In this document: piece after piece, positions 34,487 through 43,542 of the stretch | Position numbering within the stretch: the stretch's first letter is position 1 | Layout of the letters: every line of letters starts with the position of its first letter | Assembly (NCBI RefSeq): GCF_021405525.1 | Contig: NZ_JAGQAG010000002.1 | Location: 103,511-167,510 of the forward strand | Reading direction: 5' to 3' | Origin: Ruegeria pomeroyi | GTDB taxonomy: Bacteria > Pseudomonadota > Alphaproteobacteria > Rhodobacterales > Rhodobacteraceae | DNA: 64,000 bases | The notes under the pieces: generated by a model | The model's input: the letters and a program-made list of their open reading frames with translations, nothing else | Told to the model about the DNA's origin: nothing | Databases searched by the model: none | Made by a program: the position numbers and the translations under genes

Positions 34487-35862
34487 GCGAGACCGGAAAC
34501 GCTGACCTCGAGAAACGCCTCGCCGCCCTCGAACAAGGCAAAGGCGCGAGCTCACCCCCTGCCCCACGGCGCTCACCGCTGCTCGCTTTGGTCGTCGTCC
34601 TCGTGATCGGCGCGGGAGGTGCATTGCTCTATCTCCTGTCCCAAGCCGAGGAAGAGGAAGCCCTGCCCACGGCCACGCCGGACGTGTTCCAGAACGAGGG
34701 CGACGGGTTTGGCGCCATCGAAACCCTCCCCCCGCCTGAGCCCGAAGTGGTTTTAGTCGCGCCCGAGCCTGTCGAGCCCAATGGCGAGCTCTTGGCGCAG
34801 CTCGCTGCCCTTCAGGCCCAGATCGAGGAATTGCGCAACGCGCCTGAGCCGGTGGTCCAAGAAGACACGGCCGCCGCAGAGGCGATCGACGCGCTGACCG
34901 CTCAGATCGCTGCGCTCCAAGCCGCCTCGGAAGCCGCACAGCAACGATTCCAGGACGAACTGACGGCGCGGGATCGCAGCCTTGAGCAACTCCGCATGGA
35001 TCTGGAACTGGCCCAACTCGAGGCCAACCGCCCCCTCCCCGCACCCACCGGGCCCACCGAGGACGAGTTGCGTGCGCGGGAAGAAGAACGGCTGCGCCGC
35101 GAAGAGGAAGCAAGACGGCTCGCGGAACTTGAGCGCCGCGCGGCCGAGGAACGCGCGTTTCAGGAGCGCCGCATCACCTCGCCCACGATCGCCTTTGGCG
35201 GCACCTCCGGCGCAAATGAGACGGCACTGACCGAACGGACCTTTGGCGAAGTGACGGATTTTGTGCTCAACGGCGCACTGCCCACTTCGGTGACGCAAGC
35301 CGAGGTCATCGCCAATCCGTCCAACACCATCATCCAGGGCACGATGATCCAGGCCGTCATGGAAACTGCCCTCGACAGCTCCCTGCCCGGCCAGACCCGG
35401 GCCGTTGTTTCCGAAGACGTGTTCAGTTTCGATGGTTCCCGCCTCCTGATCCCACGCGGATCCCGCCTGATCGGGCGCTATAGATCCGGCGTCGATATCG
35501 CGCAGCGCCGCGTCACGATTGCCTGGGACCGGATCATCTTGCCCGCGGGCCAGACCGTCCAGATCAGTTCATTCGGGGGTGACGAACTGGGCCGCTCCGG
35601 CGTCACCGGCTTTGTCGATACACGCTTCGATGAGCGTTTCGGCTCGGCGGCGCTGATTTCGTTGATATCCGCAGCCCCAAGCGCCGCTGCAGCAAACGTG
35701 CAAGACGAAACCGCCGCGGATGTGCTGGAAGACGTGGGCGATGATCTTGCCGATGCCACGGACAGTGTGATTGGCGATTACCTCTCGATCGGCCCGGTCA
35801 TCTATGTCGACCAGGGCGCCCGCGTCACGGTGATGGTCGACCGCGATCTGGAGATATTCTGA
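34483..35862 (+). CDS. virB10: VirB10-type energy-sensing core component
   Basis: Product of 459 aa spanning both membranes. A single helix near residues 32-53 (SPLLALVVVLVIGAGGALLYLL) is followed by a Pro/Glu-rich part and a long coiled coil rich in Glu/Arg (about 95-230), then the TrbI/VirB10 barrel with GTMIQAVMETALDSSLPGQ, LLIPRGSRLIGRY and RVTIAWDRIILPAG. The coiled coil is longer than in the Agrobacterium protein. Confidence 0.95.
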   Translation: MSETGNADLEKRLAALEQGKGASSPPAPRRSPLLALVVVLVIGAGGALLYLLSQAEEEEALPTATPDVFQNEGDGFGAIETLPPPEPEVVLVAPEPVEPNGELLAQLAALQAQIEELRNAPEPVVQEDTAAAEAIDALTAQIAALQAASEAAQQRFQDELTARDRSLEQLRMDLELAQLEANRPLPAPTGPTEDELRAREEERLRREEEARRLAELERRAAEERAFQERRITSPTIAFGGTSGANETALTERTFGEVTDFVLNGALPTSVTQAEVIANPSNTIIQGTMIQAVMETALDSSLPGQTRAVVSEDVFSFDGSRLLIPRGSRLIGRYRSGVDIAQRRVTIAWDRIILPAGQTVQISSFGGDELGRSGVTGFVDTRFDERFGSAALISLISAAPSAAAANVQDETAADVLEDVGDDLADATDSVIGDYLSIGPVIYVDQGARVTVMVDRDLEIF

Positions 35863-35866
35863 GCCA

Positions 35867-36853
35867 ATGTCGCTGAGCTATCTCGAAACCTCCCTCGACC
35901 GGATCGAAGCCGCCGCCCGCGACGATGTCATCGAGATCTGCATCAACCCCGACGGAACCTGCTGGGGAGAATTCCAGGGCGATCACTTCATGAGAAAGCT
36001 GGACCAGGCGCTGACCGCAACAGAAGTCAAAGACCTCGGCAACCAGATCGCCTCCTCCGCCAACACAACGTTGAGCAAGGACCGCCCGATCGTCTCGGTA
36101 TCGATCACCTACAAGGGGCGCCCGATCCGTGCACAGGTCATCACCCCGCCTGCCGTACTCTCGGCCATGTCGATCAGCCTTCGGTTCTTCTCAAGCCTGC
36201 CGCTTGACGGGATTGCGCTTGATTTCCTCTACGGCAAAGAACGCAAGCTCGAGGAAATTCGCCTCGAGAAAACCCGGGAATTGCGCGAGGTCGTGGCCGC
36301 GGGTGTCATCGACGAAGCACTGGCCTTCTGCGTCGACAACAAGCTCAACATGATCGTCTCTGGCGGCACCTCCACCGGCAAGACCGTGGCTGCGCGCAAG
36401 ATCCTCTCGCACGTGCCATCCGAGGAACGCATCGTCACCATCGAGGAAGCCGCTGAGCTTCTGCCGACCCAGCCCAATGCCGTGACCCTCATCGCCAATC
36501 GCGATGCGGAGTTCCAGACCGCCGATGTGCTGCTCACCGCAACGTTGCGCATGCGCCCCGACCGGATCATCCTGGGCGAGGTGCGCGGCAAGGAGGCCAT
36601 GACCTTCCTCGAGGCGATCAACACTGGCCATGGCGGGTCCATGACCACGCTGCACGCAGAAACCCCGCAACTTGCCGTGCAGCGTCTGGCCATCGCCGCA
36701 CTCAAGACCGAGATCCCGATGACCTATGCCGACATGATCCAATACATCGAAAACTCCATCGATGTGATCATCCAGGCCGGTCGCCACGATGGCCGGCGCG
36801 GCATCACCGAATTTTACCTCCCCGGCGCAACTGAGATTGGAGCTTCCCAATGA
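35867..36853 (+). CDS. virB11: VirB11-type traffic ATPase
   Basis: Hexameric cytoplasmic ATPase of 328 aa. Walker A is GGTSTGKT (166-173), the Asp/His boxes are VTIEEAAELLP and RPDRIILGEVRGKEAMTFLEAINTGHGGSMTTLHAET, as in all VirB11/PulE family members. It acts with VirB4 and VirD4 at the inner membrane. Overlap of 4 nt with the following small gene. Confidence 0.95.
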   Translation: MSLSYLETSLDRIEAAARDDVIEICINPDGTCWGEFQGDHFMRKLDQALTATEVKDLGNQIASSANTTLSKDRPIVSVSITYKGRPIRAQVITPPAVLSAMSISLRFFSSLPLDGIALDFLYGKERKLEEIRLEKTRELREVVAAGVIDEALAFCVDNKLNMIVSGGTSTGKTVAARKILSHVPSEERIVTIEEAAELLPTQPNAVTLIANRDAEFQTADVLLTATLRMRPDRIILGEVRGKEAMTFLEAINTGHGGSMTTLHAETPQLAVQRLAIAALKTEIPMTYADMIQYIENSIDVIIQAGRHDGRRGITEFYLPGATEIGASQ

Positions 36854-37038
36854 AGACCTTTGAATACGATATCCTGTTCTTCCAGGTGAAGAAGCAAAAG
36901 GACTACGACGCGATGCGAAGCGCCTTGAATGAGCGCGGCGCGGAGGGGTGGGAAGTCATCACAGCTGAAGCCGGTGACTACGGGTATACCACGTTCTTGA
37001 AGCGAGAATCTGTGGCGGCGAAGGCGGCTTCAGAATGA
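36850..37038 (+). CDS. DUF4177-like small protein
   Basis: Product of 62 aa with the pattern MKTFEYDILFF...LNERGAEGWEVITAE...TTFLKR, which matches the short DUF4177 family (GAEGWEVV followed by a beta strand and Lys/Arg end). Function of the family is unknown. It overlaps virB11 and the next gene by 4 nt each, so is translated with the secretion apparatus. Confidence 0.85.
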   Translation: MKTFEYDILFFQVKKQKDYDAMRSALNERGAEGWEVITAEAGDYGYTTFLKRESVAAKAASE

Positions 37039-37439
37039 TGCGGGTTGTTGCGACGGCAGGTCTGCTCGTCGGTTTCTGCGCAACCGCTGGCGTCGCTGAA
37101 CGGAACCTGATCCCAACGCTCGAAAACCAGCCAGATGTCTGTCTCGACCAGCCTCCAGAGCCACAGTGGATGCAAGACATCGATGTACGCGAGTCCCACA
37201 AACGGCTCCTGATCCAACAAATCTATCGTGCGCAAAGCATGCAACGCATCGTTGAAGGCCAAAGCTGCGAATGTCCTACGCGGTATCCGTCATGGAAGGC
37301 AGCTGAAGGCGTGTTCGTCGAGCATTTCGCCGCATCTGACTACTGGGACATCGTGGAAGCGACGTCAGAATACCGACGGCAGGCAAATGAGATTCGACGC
37401 GAAGCCATGCCAATCTGCGAAGCTGCCGGGAACTGGTAG
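37035..37439 (+). CDS. Exported protein of the transfer operon, unknown function
   Basis: Product of 134 aa starting ATG ATG in an ATGA overlap. Signal peptide MMRVVATAGLLVGFCATAGVA, then a mature region with four cysteines (VCLDQPP, SCECPTRYPSW, PICEAAG) and helices. The CECPTRYPSWK motif stands out. A periplasmic factor tied to VirB6 or the core complex is likely by position. I do not recognise a family name. Confidence 0.8.
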   Translation: MMRVVATAGLLVGFCATAGVAERNLIPTLENQPDVCLDQPPEPQWMQDIDVRESHKRLLIQQIYRAQSMQRIVEGQSCECPTRYPSWKAAEGVFVEHFAASDYWDIVEATSEYRRQANEIRREAMPICEAAGNW

Positions 37440-37445
37440 GACTCT

Positions 37446-38525
37446 ATGAGTGTCGTCACCTACTTCGTGGAAACGGCTGAAGGCTATCTCAATACCGCTG
37501 CCGAGACGCAATTCGGTGCGGTCGCCGAAACAGTCGGAACGATGCTCGTACTCGGTACCACGCTCGTTGTCATCTTGGTCTTCATCAACACGATCTACCA
37601 GTATCGCGCCATGGACGGGCGCACGGCCTTCTGGCTCGCCGTGAAAGTGGGGCTGATAGGTGCATTTGCAACCAACTGGGTTCAGTTCAACATCCTTGCT
37701 TCGGCAATCCTGAACGGGATCGACAGCATTGCCGGGTCGCTCGTGGCCTCTGTCGGCGGCGGATCACCGGGCCCATCCGGCACCTTCGCAGAGGAGTTCG
37801 ATGACCTGATCGCGGCGCTCGGGGACTATTTGAATGCCGCGGGGTCTGAACTGAACTGGATGGCCGGTGCCCTGTTGGACACCCTTGGGGTTTTGCTGCT
37901 CTCAATCCTCGGTGGCTTGGCGGCGTTCATCGTCGTTGCGTCCAGGCTCATGATCGCTCTGCTGATCGGCATTGCTCCGGTCATGATCTTCCTGACCCTT
38001 TTTGAAGTGACCAAGGATTATTTCGCGCGTTGGCTTTCGGCGCTGATTTCCTTTGCGATGTACCCCATCGTTGTTGCCGGTGTGTTCGCAACGATCACGG
38101 GTGTCTCGCGGGCGCTACTTGCTGAGCTGGGCGACCCGGAAGGCGCCTCCAACATCGGCGCGCTCATCCCCTTCTTCATGATGGTGCTGATGGCAAAGGG
38201 GTTCATCATAGCAACGCCCTTCCTGGTTCGAGCGATTTCTGGAAACATCATGATGCCAGCGCTCTCAGCTGGATTCGGTGGCAGCTATGCCTTTGCCCGA
38301 GGGCTTGCAGGAAGCCAACAAGTCTACAACCGGTACGCCATCGGTGGTGCGACTGGCGCGGAATACGCAGCTCTGCGGGCGCGACAATTCTTTGGTGTGC
38401 AATCGTTGCCAAGCCGACCCAATACTGCGGGCGGGGCAACCTCTGCTCCGTCCGGTGATACGACTGGAACAGGAGCTCGTATGCTGGCACAGCTTTCAAG
38501 GTTAGGGCGCCTGGGCAGGCGGTGA
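37446..38525 (+). CDS. virB6: VirB6/TrbL-type polytopic membrane protein
   Basis: Product of 359 aa with five or six hydrophobic helices (TMLVLGTTLVVILVFINTIY, LLLSILGGLAAFIVVASRLMIALLIGIAPVMIFLTLF, LISFAMYPIVVAGVFATITG, IPFFMMVLMAKGFIIATPFLV) and a polar Gly/Ser/Thr-rich C-terminal tail. The IALLIGIAPVMIFL...RWLSALISF segment is characteristic. It is the last virB gene; the conjugative operon is interrupted after it by the opposing cargo operon. Confidence 0.92.
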   Translation: MSVVTYFVETAEGYLNTAAETQFGAVAETVGTMLVLGTTLVVILVFINTIYQYRAMDGRTAFWLAVKVGLIGAFATNWVQFNILASAILNGIDSIAGSLVASVGGGSPGPSGTFAEEFDDLIAALGDYLNAAGSELNWMAGALLDTLGVLLLSILGGLAAFIVVASRLMIALLIGIAPVMIFLTLFEVTKDYFARWLSALISFAMYPIVVAGVFATITGVSRALLAELGDPEGASNIGALIPFFMMVLMAKGFIIATPFLVRAISGNIMMPALSAGFGGSYAFARGLAGSQQVYNRYAIGGATGAEYAALRARQFFGVQSLPSRPNTAGGATSAPSGDTTGTGARMLAQLSRLGRLGRR

Positions 38526-38532
38526 CGGCCCA

Positions 38533-38559
38533 GAGCCCGCATTGCGGACGTTCGGGCTC
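38533..38559. terminator. Stem-loop between virB6 and the cargo operon
   Basis: GAGCCCG (38533-38539) and CGGGCTC (38553-38559) form a perfect 7-bp stem with a 13-nt loop, in the 70-bp gap between convergent virB6 and the DUF4365 gene. No T-run follows on either strand, so a terminator role is tentative. Confidence 0.35.
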
Positions 38560-38595
38560 GATGAGGCCACACAGTCTCGGCTGCACCCCATTTCT

Positions 38596-39555
38596 TCAGT
38601 CGGGAGGTGCACTCATTGCTTGACCAAGCTCTGTTGGGAGAAACCACTCCCTCCAAATATCCTCATAATTCTTTGGAAGCACCGATAGCCCATGCCATAG
38701 TTGAAAAACATCGACTTTCTTTTGGTAATCATTCATCTCACCCTCGAAAGTTGTAACCTCAACTAGAGGGATTGATCGCTCTATGAGATGCGGCTGTCCC
38801 TCGTCGATGAATCGTCGCAACCCGTCCCGATAGTAGCCGATAATTGGACACATCTCCAAATCATCCCAGAAGTCATATCGCGCAATCTTACGTGCAAAAT
38901 GTTCTGCCAGAGATCGCCAGTCCCCATCCTCCGCCCAACGTAACTCAGAGTATTGAAACGTGAAGCGTTGGAATGCAGAGATTAGCTTGGAGCGCTTGGC
39001 ATACCATCGAAGGGCAATCTTCCCCGATTCAGTAGCCAAATCGTTGTTGCAAGGAATGTGCACTGTTCGATGCCCAGCATCGCTATATTCCTCGAACCTA
39101 GGAATTAAGATCTTATCTACATAGTCATTTAGACAAACGAAGCAGCATTTATCCCGCTCGATGTCTGCGACAACCAATAGAACCGGTTGCCCAACACCCA
39201 TCCTTTCGACTGTCACCAGCTCAGATGTCTCTAGGTTCAAACGATAGGTGTCCAGTGACATTGCTGGCTTGGCACTTAGCTCCTCACTGCCCTTCTCAAC
39301 GTTCCCGCGTTTATGGAGCTGCAACGCTCCGATCTTCGCGGACACCGTACTTTTTAATTGGATGAAAAAGTGTTCGCCCAGTGTCTGAGGATACTGAGAG
39401 CCTTCGCCTTCAAATACTTCCACGGCAAAGTCCAATCCGTAGTCAGGCCGGTACTCTCTAAGCACCCAATTCTCAGGGATCTTCCGCTTGAGAAGCGCAA
39501 TCCCCCGCTCGTCAACTAGATGCTGAGGAGCTCGTCTCTTAGGCGTTCTAGCCAT
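38596..39555 (-). CDS. DUF4365 domain protein, PD-(D/E)XK nuclease-like
   Basis: Last gene of the cargo operon, 319 aa from ATG 39555 (a TTG at 39582 is possible). The N-terminal domain fits DUF4365: LVDERGIALLKRKIPENWVLREYRPDYGLDFAVEVFE then GEHFFIQLKST. The spacing Asp42 ... Gln66-x-Lys68 mimics the PD-(D/E)XK nuclease core with Gln for the Glu, as several restriction-type nucleases have. The C-terminal 150 residues (Trp- and Arg-rich) are not recognised. As the only nuclease candidate in an operon with a DNA methyltransferase it is the likely effector. Gap of 41 nt after the preceding gene. Confidence 0.82.
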   Translation of the reverse strand: MARTPKRRAPQHLVDERGIALLKRKIPENWVLREYRPDYGLDFAVEVFEGEGSQYPQTLGEHFFIQLKSTVSAKIGALQLHKRGNVEKGSEELSAKPAMSLDTYRLNLETSELVTVERMGVGQPVLLVVADIERDKCCFVCLNDYVDKILIPRFEEYSDAGHRTVHIPCNNDLATESGKIALRWYAKRSKLISAFQRFTFQYSELRWAEDGDWRSLAEHFARKIARYDFWDDLEMCPIIGYYRDGLRRFIDEGQPHLIERSIPLVEVTTFEGEMNDYQKKVDVFQLWHGLSVLPKNYEDIWREWFLPTELGQAMSAPPD

Positions 39556-39596
39556 CGGAACGCGGCTTCGAATTACAAACAAACAAAATACTAAAC

Positions 39597-40607
39597 CTAT
39601 AGTTCATATAGATGGCGGCCATCCAACTTCACGCAGTATGCCTTGATGTCAGGTGCACCATCGTATGATGCCGTTCCAACGCTATAGTCTAACGCATAAC
39701 GCCTTGGTTGGGTGTAATAGACATGAGCAGGCTGACGCCCAGCTCTCTCCAGAGCAAGTGCAAAGAGGCACATCGCTAGAGAATGTGTTTTCGGACCAAG
39801 TGGTGCAAGTGCACAGGTGCGGTCGCCTCCGTTGGTAACGCGACATAGCGCTTCAAATGCATCTGGGACATCAAAAGTGTGGACCTGCCAACGATCTTCA
39901 GTCCTGAGGTTCCGATTCTCAACTTCACTTTCAAGGCTCCGGAGAAACTCCCAGTTGCGAAAATAGTTTGGGGGACCAGGAGGAAACGGAAATAGATACC
40001 GAATCTTCTCGATGTCAGCCTCAAAAAGATCCTTGAGACCTAGAGGGGCGAACCCAACACCCACCACCAAATCATCATAGTTAGCTTCCGCTCGCGGCTG
40101 ATCAAACGTAGGCAACGGACCTAACGGGAGAGGGTCCGAAGAAAGCTGATCACCATATTTTCCGGCGACACTGTAGCAGACAATGAGATCGCGAACTTCG
40201 GGATCCTGAGACAGGAATCGCATGATCGGAAAGAACCACCGCTTTGGCATTGAGGAGATATCAAGGACAATCTTGCCATCAGATTCGTTCCTGAACGCTT
40301 CGGAGATCTCTGCAATGCGGTCAATGTTCTGGAGAAGGTTTGCTTCTACAATGTCCTCGGCTCCCGCGCCGCCTCCTTCGAAAGTCGCTTGGATTTCTTC
40401 GAAACGCTGGTGAAACAATGCCGCTTCGGCTATGTGCGGATCTAAGATCTTTAGCAGTCTCTTAGGACCAACAGTTGGAGCCAACTGCAAGTATGCCGCA
40501 GTGCAACGATCTTCGGTTCCAAGAGTTCCCAAGAAACTCCAGTTTGCCGCCGGCAACTTTCCCATCAACCAATTCAGTTGCCCCCATGGGCGAAAATTCT
40601 CAGCCAT
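39597..40607 (-). CDS. Uncharacterised protein of the cargo conflict operon
   Basis: Product of 336 aa from ATG 40607 (or TTG 40616), overlapping the ATPase gene by 8 nt. No signal peptide or membrane helix. It has Rossmann-like alternation: KIVLDISSMPKRWFFPIMRFL (about 112-132), DLIVCYSVAGKYG, VVGVGFAPLGLKDLFEAD, CALAPLGPKTHSLAMCLFALAL. The invariant-looking D-I-S-S-M-P-K-R motif at 116-123 could be a nucleotide or substrate site. I know no family name for it; sensor or nucleotide-handling roles are possible. Confidence 0.85.
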   Translation of the reverse strand: MAENFRPWGQLNWLMGKLPAANWSFLGTLGTEDRCTAAYLQLAPTVGPKRLLKILDPHIAEAALFHQRFEEIQATFEGGGAGAEDIVEANLLQNIDRIAEISEAFRNESDGKIVLDISSMPKRWFFPIMRFLSQDPEVRDLIVCYSVAGKYGDQLSSDPLPLGPLPTFDQPRAEANYDDLVVGVGFAPLGLKDLFEADIEKIRYLFPFPPGPPNYFRNWEFLRSLESEVENRNLRTEDRWQVHTFDVPDAFEALCRVTNGGDRTCALAPLGPKTHSLAMCLFALALERAGRQPAHVYYTQPRRYALDYSVGTASYDGAPDIKAYCVKLDGRHLYEL

Positions 40608-42588
40608 CTGGTCCAATCATCAAGTCCAGAAGTGGAAGCGGATTGCCTGCTTCTGCCTTTCTACGTTCTGGAGGCAACCCAATTCTATCTAGAATGCCGG
40701 CATCGGCAAGCCACTCTCGGAGGAGATCGCAGCGTATATATTTCGGTTCTTTTGTATGTTGATATGGTATTCTGAAGATGGGACAATAGAGAGGGTTCAA
40801 GTAGAATTTAAGCCTCCGTTTTCGGTCTTTACTGCGCGTCGCGTGCTCGACCATTGTTAGGTTTCCGTAGTCAACCGCTTCCACCAAAAAAGAAAATATA
40901 TCTGGGTTTTGCCGCAGCTCTTCAATGCTCAACGAAATTCCATTTTGACCCGGATTACTCATCTTCTCATCGTTGTGTAGCGAGGTCGCAAACTTCTCAC
41001 CGAGCGTTTGGATTAGTTTGTAACGATCATCGCTCCGACCATAGTCAGAAGGAATGCGATCAAGCCATGTCCGCGCAGTTTGAAAAACGCTAATTGTTTG
41101 AATTGTCTCTGAAATCGGCAACTCTGGCGCTTTGCCCCGGTTTGATGAAGCTTGTGAAGCATAGTCCCAAATGTACTGACAAAGGCTCAAAAAGACTAAG
41201 ATGTTTCCTCCGCTCAGACCCAGTATGTCGCCTTCACCGGAGTAGATCGCACGCTGACGTCTTCTGCCGGCGATTTTCAAGAGAGCCAGTTCGACACGCT
41301 CCTTCTTCCAGTATTGCTTGCCTTTTGCCTCCCACTTGGGTTCCGTCGGTTCACTGGGAACACCTTTCTGCCTATACCAGATTTCGCCCAATATGGCCGA
41401 CAAGGGGTCTTCTTGAACGAGACCTTTTAACTGGTCTACTATCCAGGCTGGCCAAGTATCTTCAATCTTGAGGACATTAGCCGGAGATTTTCCTGCAAGT
41501 GCAAGTGCCTCTGCGCGAGGTAGCAGCGAACTACCCAAAGCATCTGAAATTCGTTTTGCATTCGCCCGCCTGCTACCCGGTGTGGCAAGGAACTTTAGCC
41601 GCCTAAGAAATACGTCGTTCGCAAAGTCCGGGTAGATGCTTGTTTTCCCAGCTTCCTGCTCTCTAAGTTTGACGTCCAGTTCGACCAACTTGTAGTCTCT
41701 GTCTTGTTCCAAATGGCCTTTGGACCCAAAGACGTTAATGTGATTCCTCCAAGCGTATCCGCGAGTGCCAATCCTGTACGATAGGGTCGGGTCTCTGCTA
41801 ATACACTTGTTAACGACACTTCTGTAGTCCGCGCCGTCTTCTTGATCATTGATAGTTGCAAGCTCCTCATACTGATCGACCAGCACAAAGAGTTCTGTCT
41901 TTTCAGAAACAATGCCTGACGTACGTAGAGCGCGAGCGATTACCTTCGCGGGCTCACCAATGGAGGTCTTGCTTCTAGCCACTTCAGGATCAAGTTCACG
42001 ATCGTTGAAGTTCAGGAACCGCCGATACTTGTGCTCGCGGTCTCGCATTCGTTCCCGCAGTTCGTCCATTGTGGAAGCTTCGGAAAGATATCCTTCCCAC
42101 ACAGGATCCTTCCGCACTAGTTCAACGAAACCTTTTACTCTGTCGTCGTTCCAATCAAGCCCCAGTTCTTTCCGAATGGAGCTGTTTTCTGAAAGAAGAC
42201 AAACGGACCTCAAAATATCAGAACAAACGAGGTAGTTGAAGAAATCGCCAAACAGAATCTCTTTCGCGGTGGCGTCATCAGCAACTCGGCGATTACCAAA
42301 CTCGTTACAGCGGGCTGTGTTCACGTTGATACCTGCCCCAATGTAGTTGGAAAACTCACTCGCCACCGGGAATGGTTCGTCTAAATCCGCATATGCTATT
42401 CGGACTGCTGGATCGAACAGCTTGTAGAGCATGCTCTTACCACTGCCTTGCACACCCGAAAGCACAACGTGACCCGCTTGAAAAACGGGATTTGCGTGTT
42501 TGACTAGCTTCTTGCTGAAAATCTGTACAAACTCTGCCGGATTGACTTTTTCACCAGCATAGAGGTGGTGGAATGGGTTGGTAGCCAT
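40600..42588 (-). CDS. P-loop NTPase of ORC/CDC6- or STAND-like type in the conflict operon
   Basis: Product of 662 aa. Start ATG 42588 has AGGAGGAG 6 nt upstream, 2 nt after the previous stop. Walker A is VVLSGVQGSGKSMLYKL (G45-S52), Walker B is LFVLVDQYEEL (Asp238, Glu241/242) with the VDQYEE form seen in ORC/CDC6-like and STAND ATPases, and YRIGTRGYAW (about 271-280) looks like a sensor-1 strand. The C-terminal 250 residues, with FLVEAVDYGNLTMVEHATR, look like a winged-helix region. It is probably the sensor/switch of the system. Confidence 0.85.
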   Translation of the reverse strand: MATNPFHHLYAGEKVNPAEFVQIFSKKLVKHANPVFQAGHVVLSGVQGSGKSMLYKLFDPAVRIAYADLDEPFPVASEFSNYIGAGINVNTARCNEFGNRRVADDATAKEILFGDFFNYLVCSDILRSVCLLSENSSIRKELGLDWNDDRVKGFVELVRKDPVWEGYLSEASTMDELRERMRDREHKYRRFLNFNDRELDPEVARSKTSIGEPAKVIARALRTSGIVSEKTELFVLVDQYEELATINDQEDGADYRSVVNKCISRDPTLSYRIGTRGYAWRNHINVFGSKGHLEQDRDYKLVELDVKLREQEAGKTSIYPDFANDVFLRRLKFLATPGSRRANAKRISDALGSSLLPRAEALALAGKSPANVLKIEDTWPAWIVDQLKGLVQEDPLSAILGEIWYRQKGVPSEPTEPKWEAKGKQYWKKERVELALLKIAGRRRQRAIYSGEGDILGLSGGNILVFLSLCQYIWDYASQASSNRGKAPELPISETIQTISVFQTARTWLDRIPSDYGRSDDRYKLIQTLGEKFATSLHNDEKMSNPGQNGISLSIEELRQNPDIFSFLVEAVDYGNLTMVEHATRSKDRKRRLKFYLNPLYCPIFRIPYQHTKEPKYIRCDLLREWLADAGILDRIGLPPERRKAEAGNPLPLLDLMIGPDG

Positions 42589-42590
42589 GT

Positions 42591-43541
42591 TCAACTCCTC
42601 CTGATGCGTGAAAATAGTGGATCCCAAGTATCGGTTTGGCTATGAATTAAAGGTAAGGTGTTATCTGGGCAGTTTGAGTATAGAGTAACCAAGGCGCCTG
42701 TCCCTTCAAATCCGTAAGGATGATGTTGGAAGACGCCAAGTCTGTTTCTAATGGACTGAATTACAGGACGTATTTCAGAGAATGCTGAAGGTTCTTCCGG
42801 CTTGGCGGTACTCGATACAAACAGCTCCGGTCGCAGCGAAAGGCATGGTGAAAAACTGACATTCGCGCATTCCTGCGAAATCGTTTGTCCTACTGTGACG
42901 CCATCGGGGCAACAAATCAATGGAACTACCAAGATCTGTACATTGGGCAGCGTCTGAGCCGCCCAACGAATTGGGCCGTTCATCTGTGTCCCGGATCCGA
43001 CGAAGTCCTCGATAAGTACGAGCTGCTCTATGACTTCGTCGGCGACGTACTGTCTCAGCCTGTCCTGATCACCGAACTGCTCTAAAGATCGCCAGTCAGG
43101 CCGGTGATCATGCCCGTTCAGTCCGTTCACCTTGAGAAACCCATTAATCCGAAGGCTATCAGTTATCGGACAAAACCACGTTCGTTGCACCGCATAGTCG
43201 ATCAGATCGTTCAGGTTTTCATCTATGATATTCAAGTCCAAAACATCGACTAACCAGCGGACCGTTTTGTCACTGTAAGCTGAGCGTTGCAGAGCATCGA
43301 TCTGCTTCTTTCCAACAAAAAAAAGATGCTTCAGCAGGCGGAACATCTTTATCTGGGCGTCTTCATCTGAACTATTCAGAAGCCACTTTGCTAAGCAATC
43401 ATCGAAAGACTCATAGCGATTGGGCTCGTACTCGTCGAAAAGCTCCGCTTGTAACCAAGCGAGTTGATCCCTCAATGCAATCAGATCGTCGCTATCACCA
43501 GACATGAGCCAAGGCTCTACCAATTTGAAAAGATTACTCAT
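42591..43541 (-). CDS. Phosphoribosyltransferase-like protein of the conflict operon
   Basis: Product of 316 aa, 1 nt after the methyltransferase gene. The C-terminal half carries a PRPP-loop motif, LVLIEDFVGSGTQM (about 174-187), where Glu-Asp and the G-S-G-T turn bind PRPP in type I phosphoribosyltransferases; IRWAAQTLPNVQILVVPLICC follows as the next strand. Residues 1-110 form a helical N-terminal part. A linked PRTase and ORC-type ATPase has, from memory, been predicted in comparative studies of conflict systems; its reaction is not known. It could modify nucleotides or a target during defence. Confidence 0.82.
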   Translation of the reverse strand: MSNLFKLVEPWLMSGDSDDLIALRDQLAWLQAELFDEYEPNRYESFDDCLAKWLLNSSDEDAQIKMFRLLKHLFFVGKKQIDALQRSAYSDKTVRWLVDVLDLNIIDENLNDLIDYAVQRTWFCPITDSLRINGFLKVNGLNGHDHRPDWRSLEQFGDQDRLRQYVADEVIEQLVLIEDFVGSGTQMNGPIRWAAQTLPNVQILVVPLICCPDGVTVGQTISQECANVSFSPCLSLRPELFVSSTAKPEEPSAFSEIRPVIQSIRNRLGVFQHHPYGFEGTGALVTLYSNCPDNTLPLIHSQTDTWDPLFSRIRRS

Positions 43542-43542
43542 A

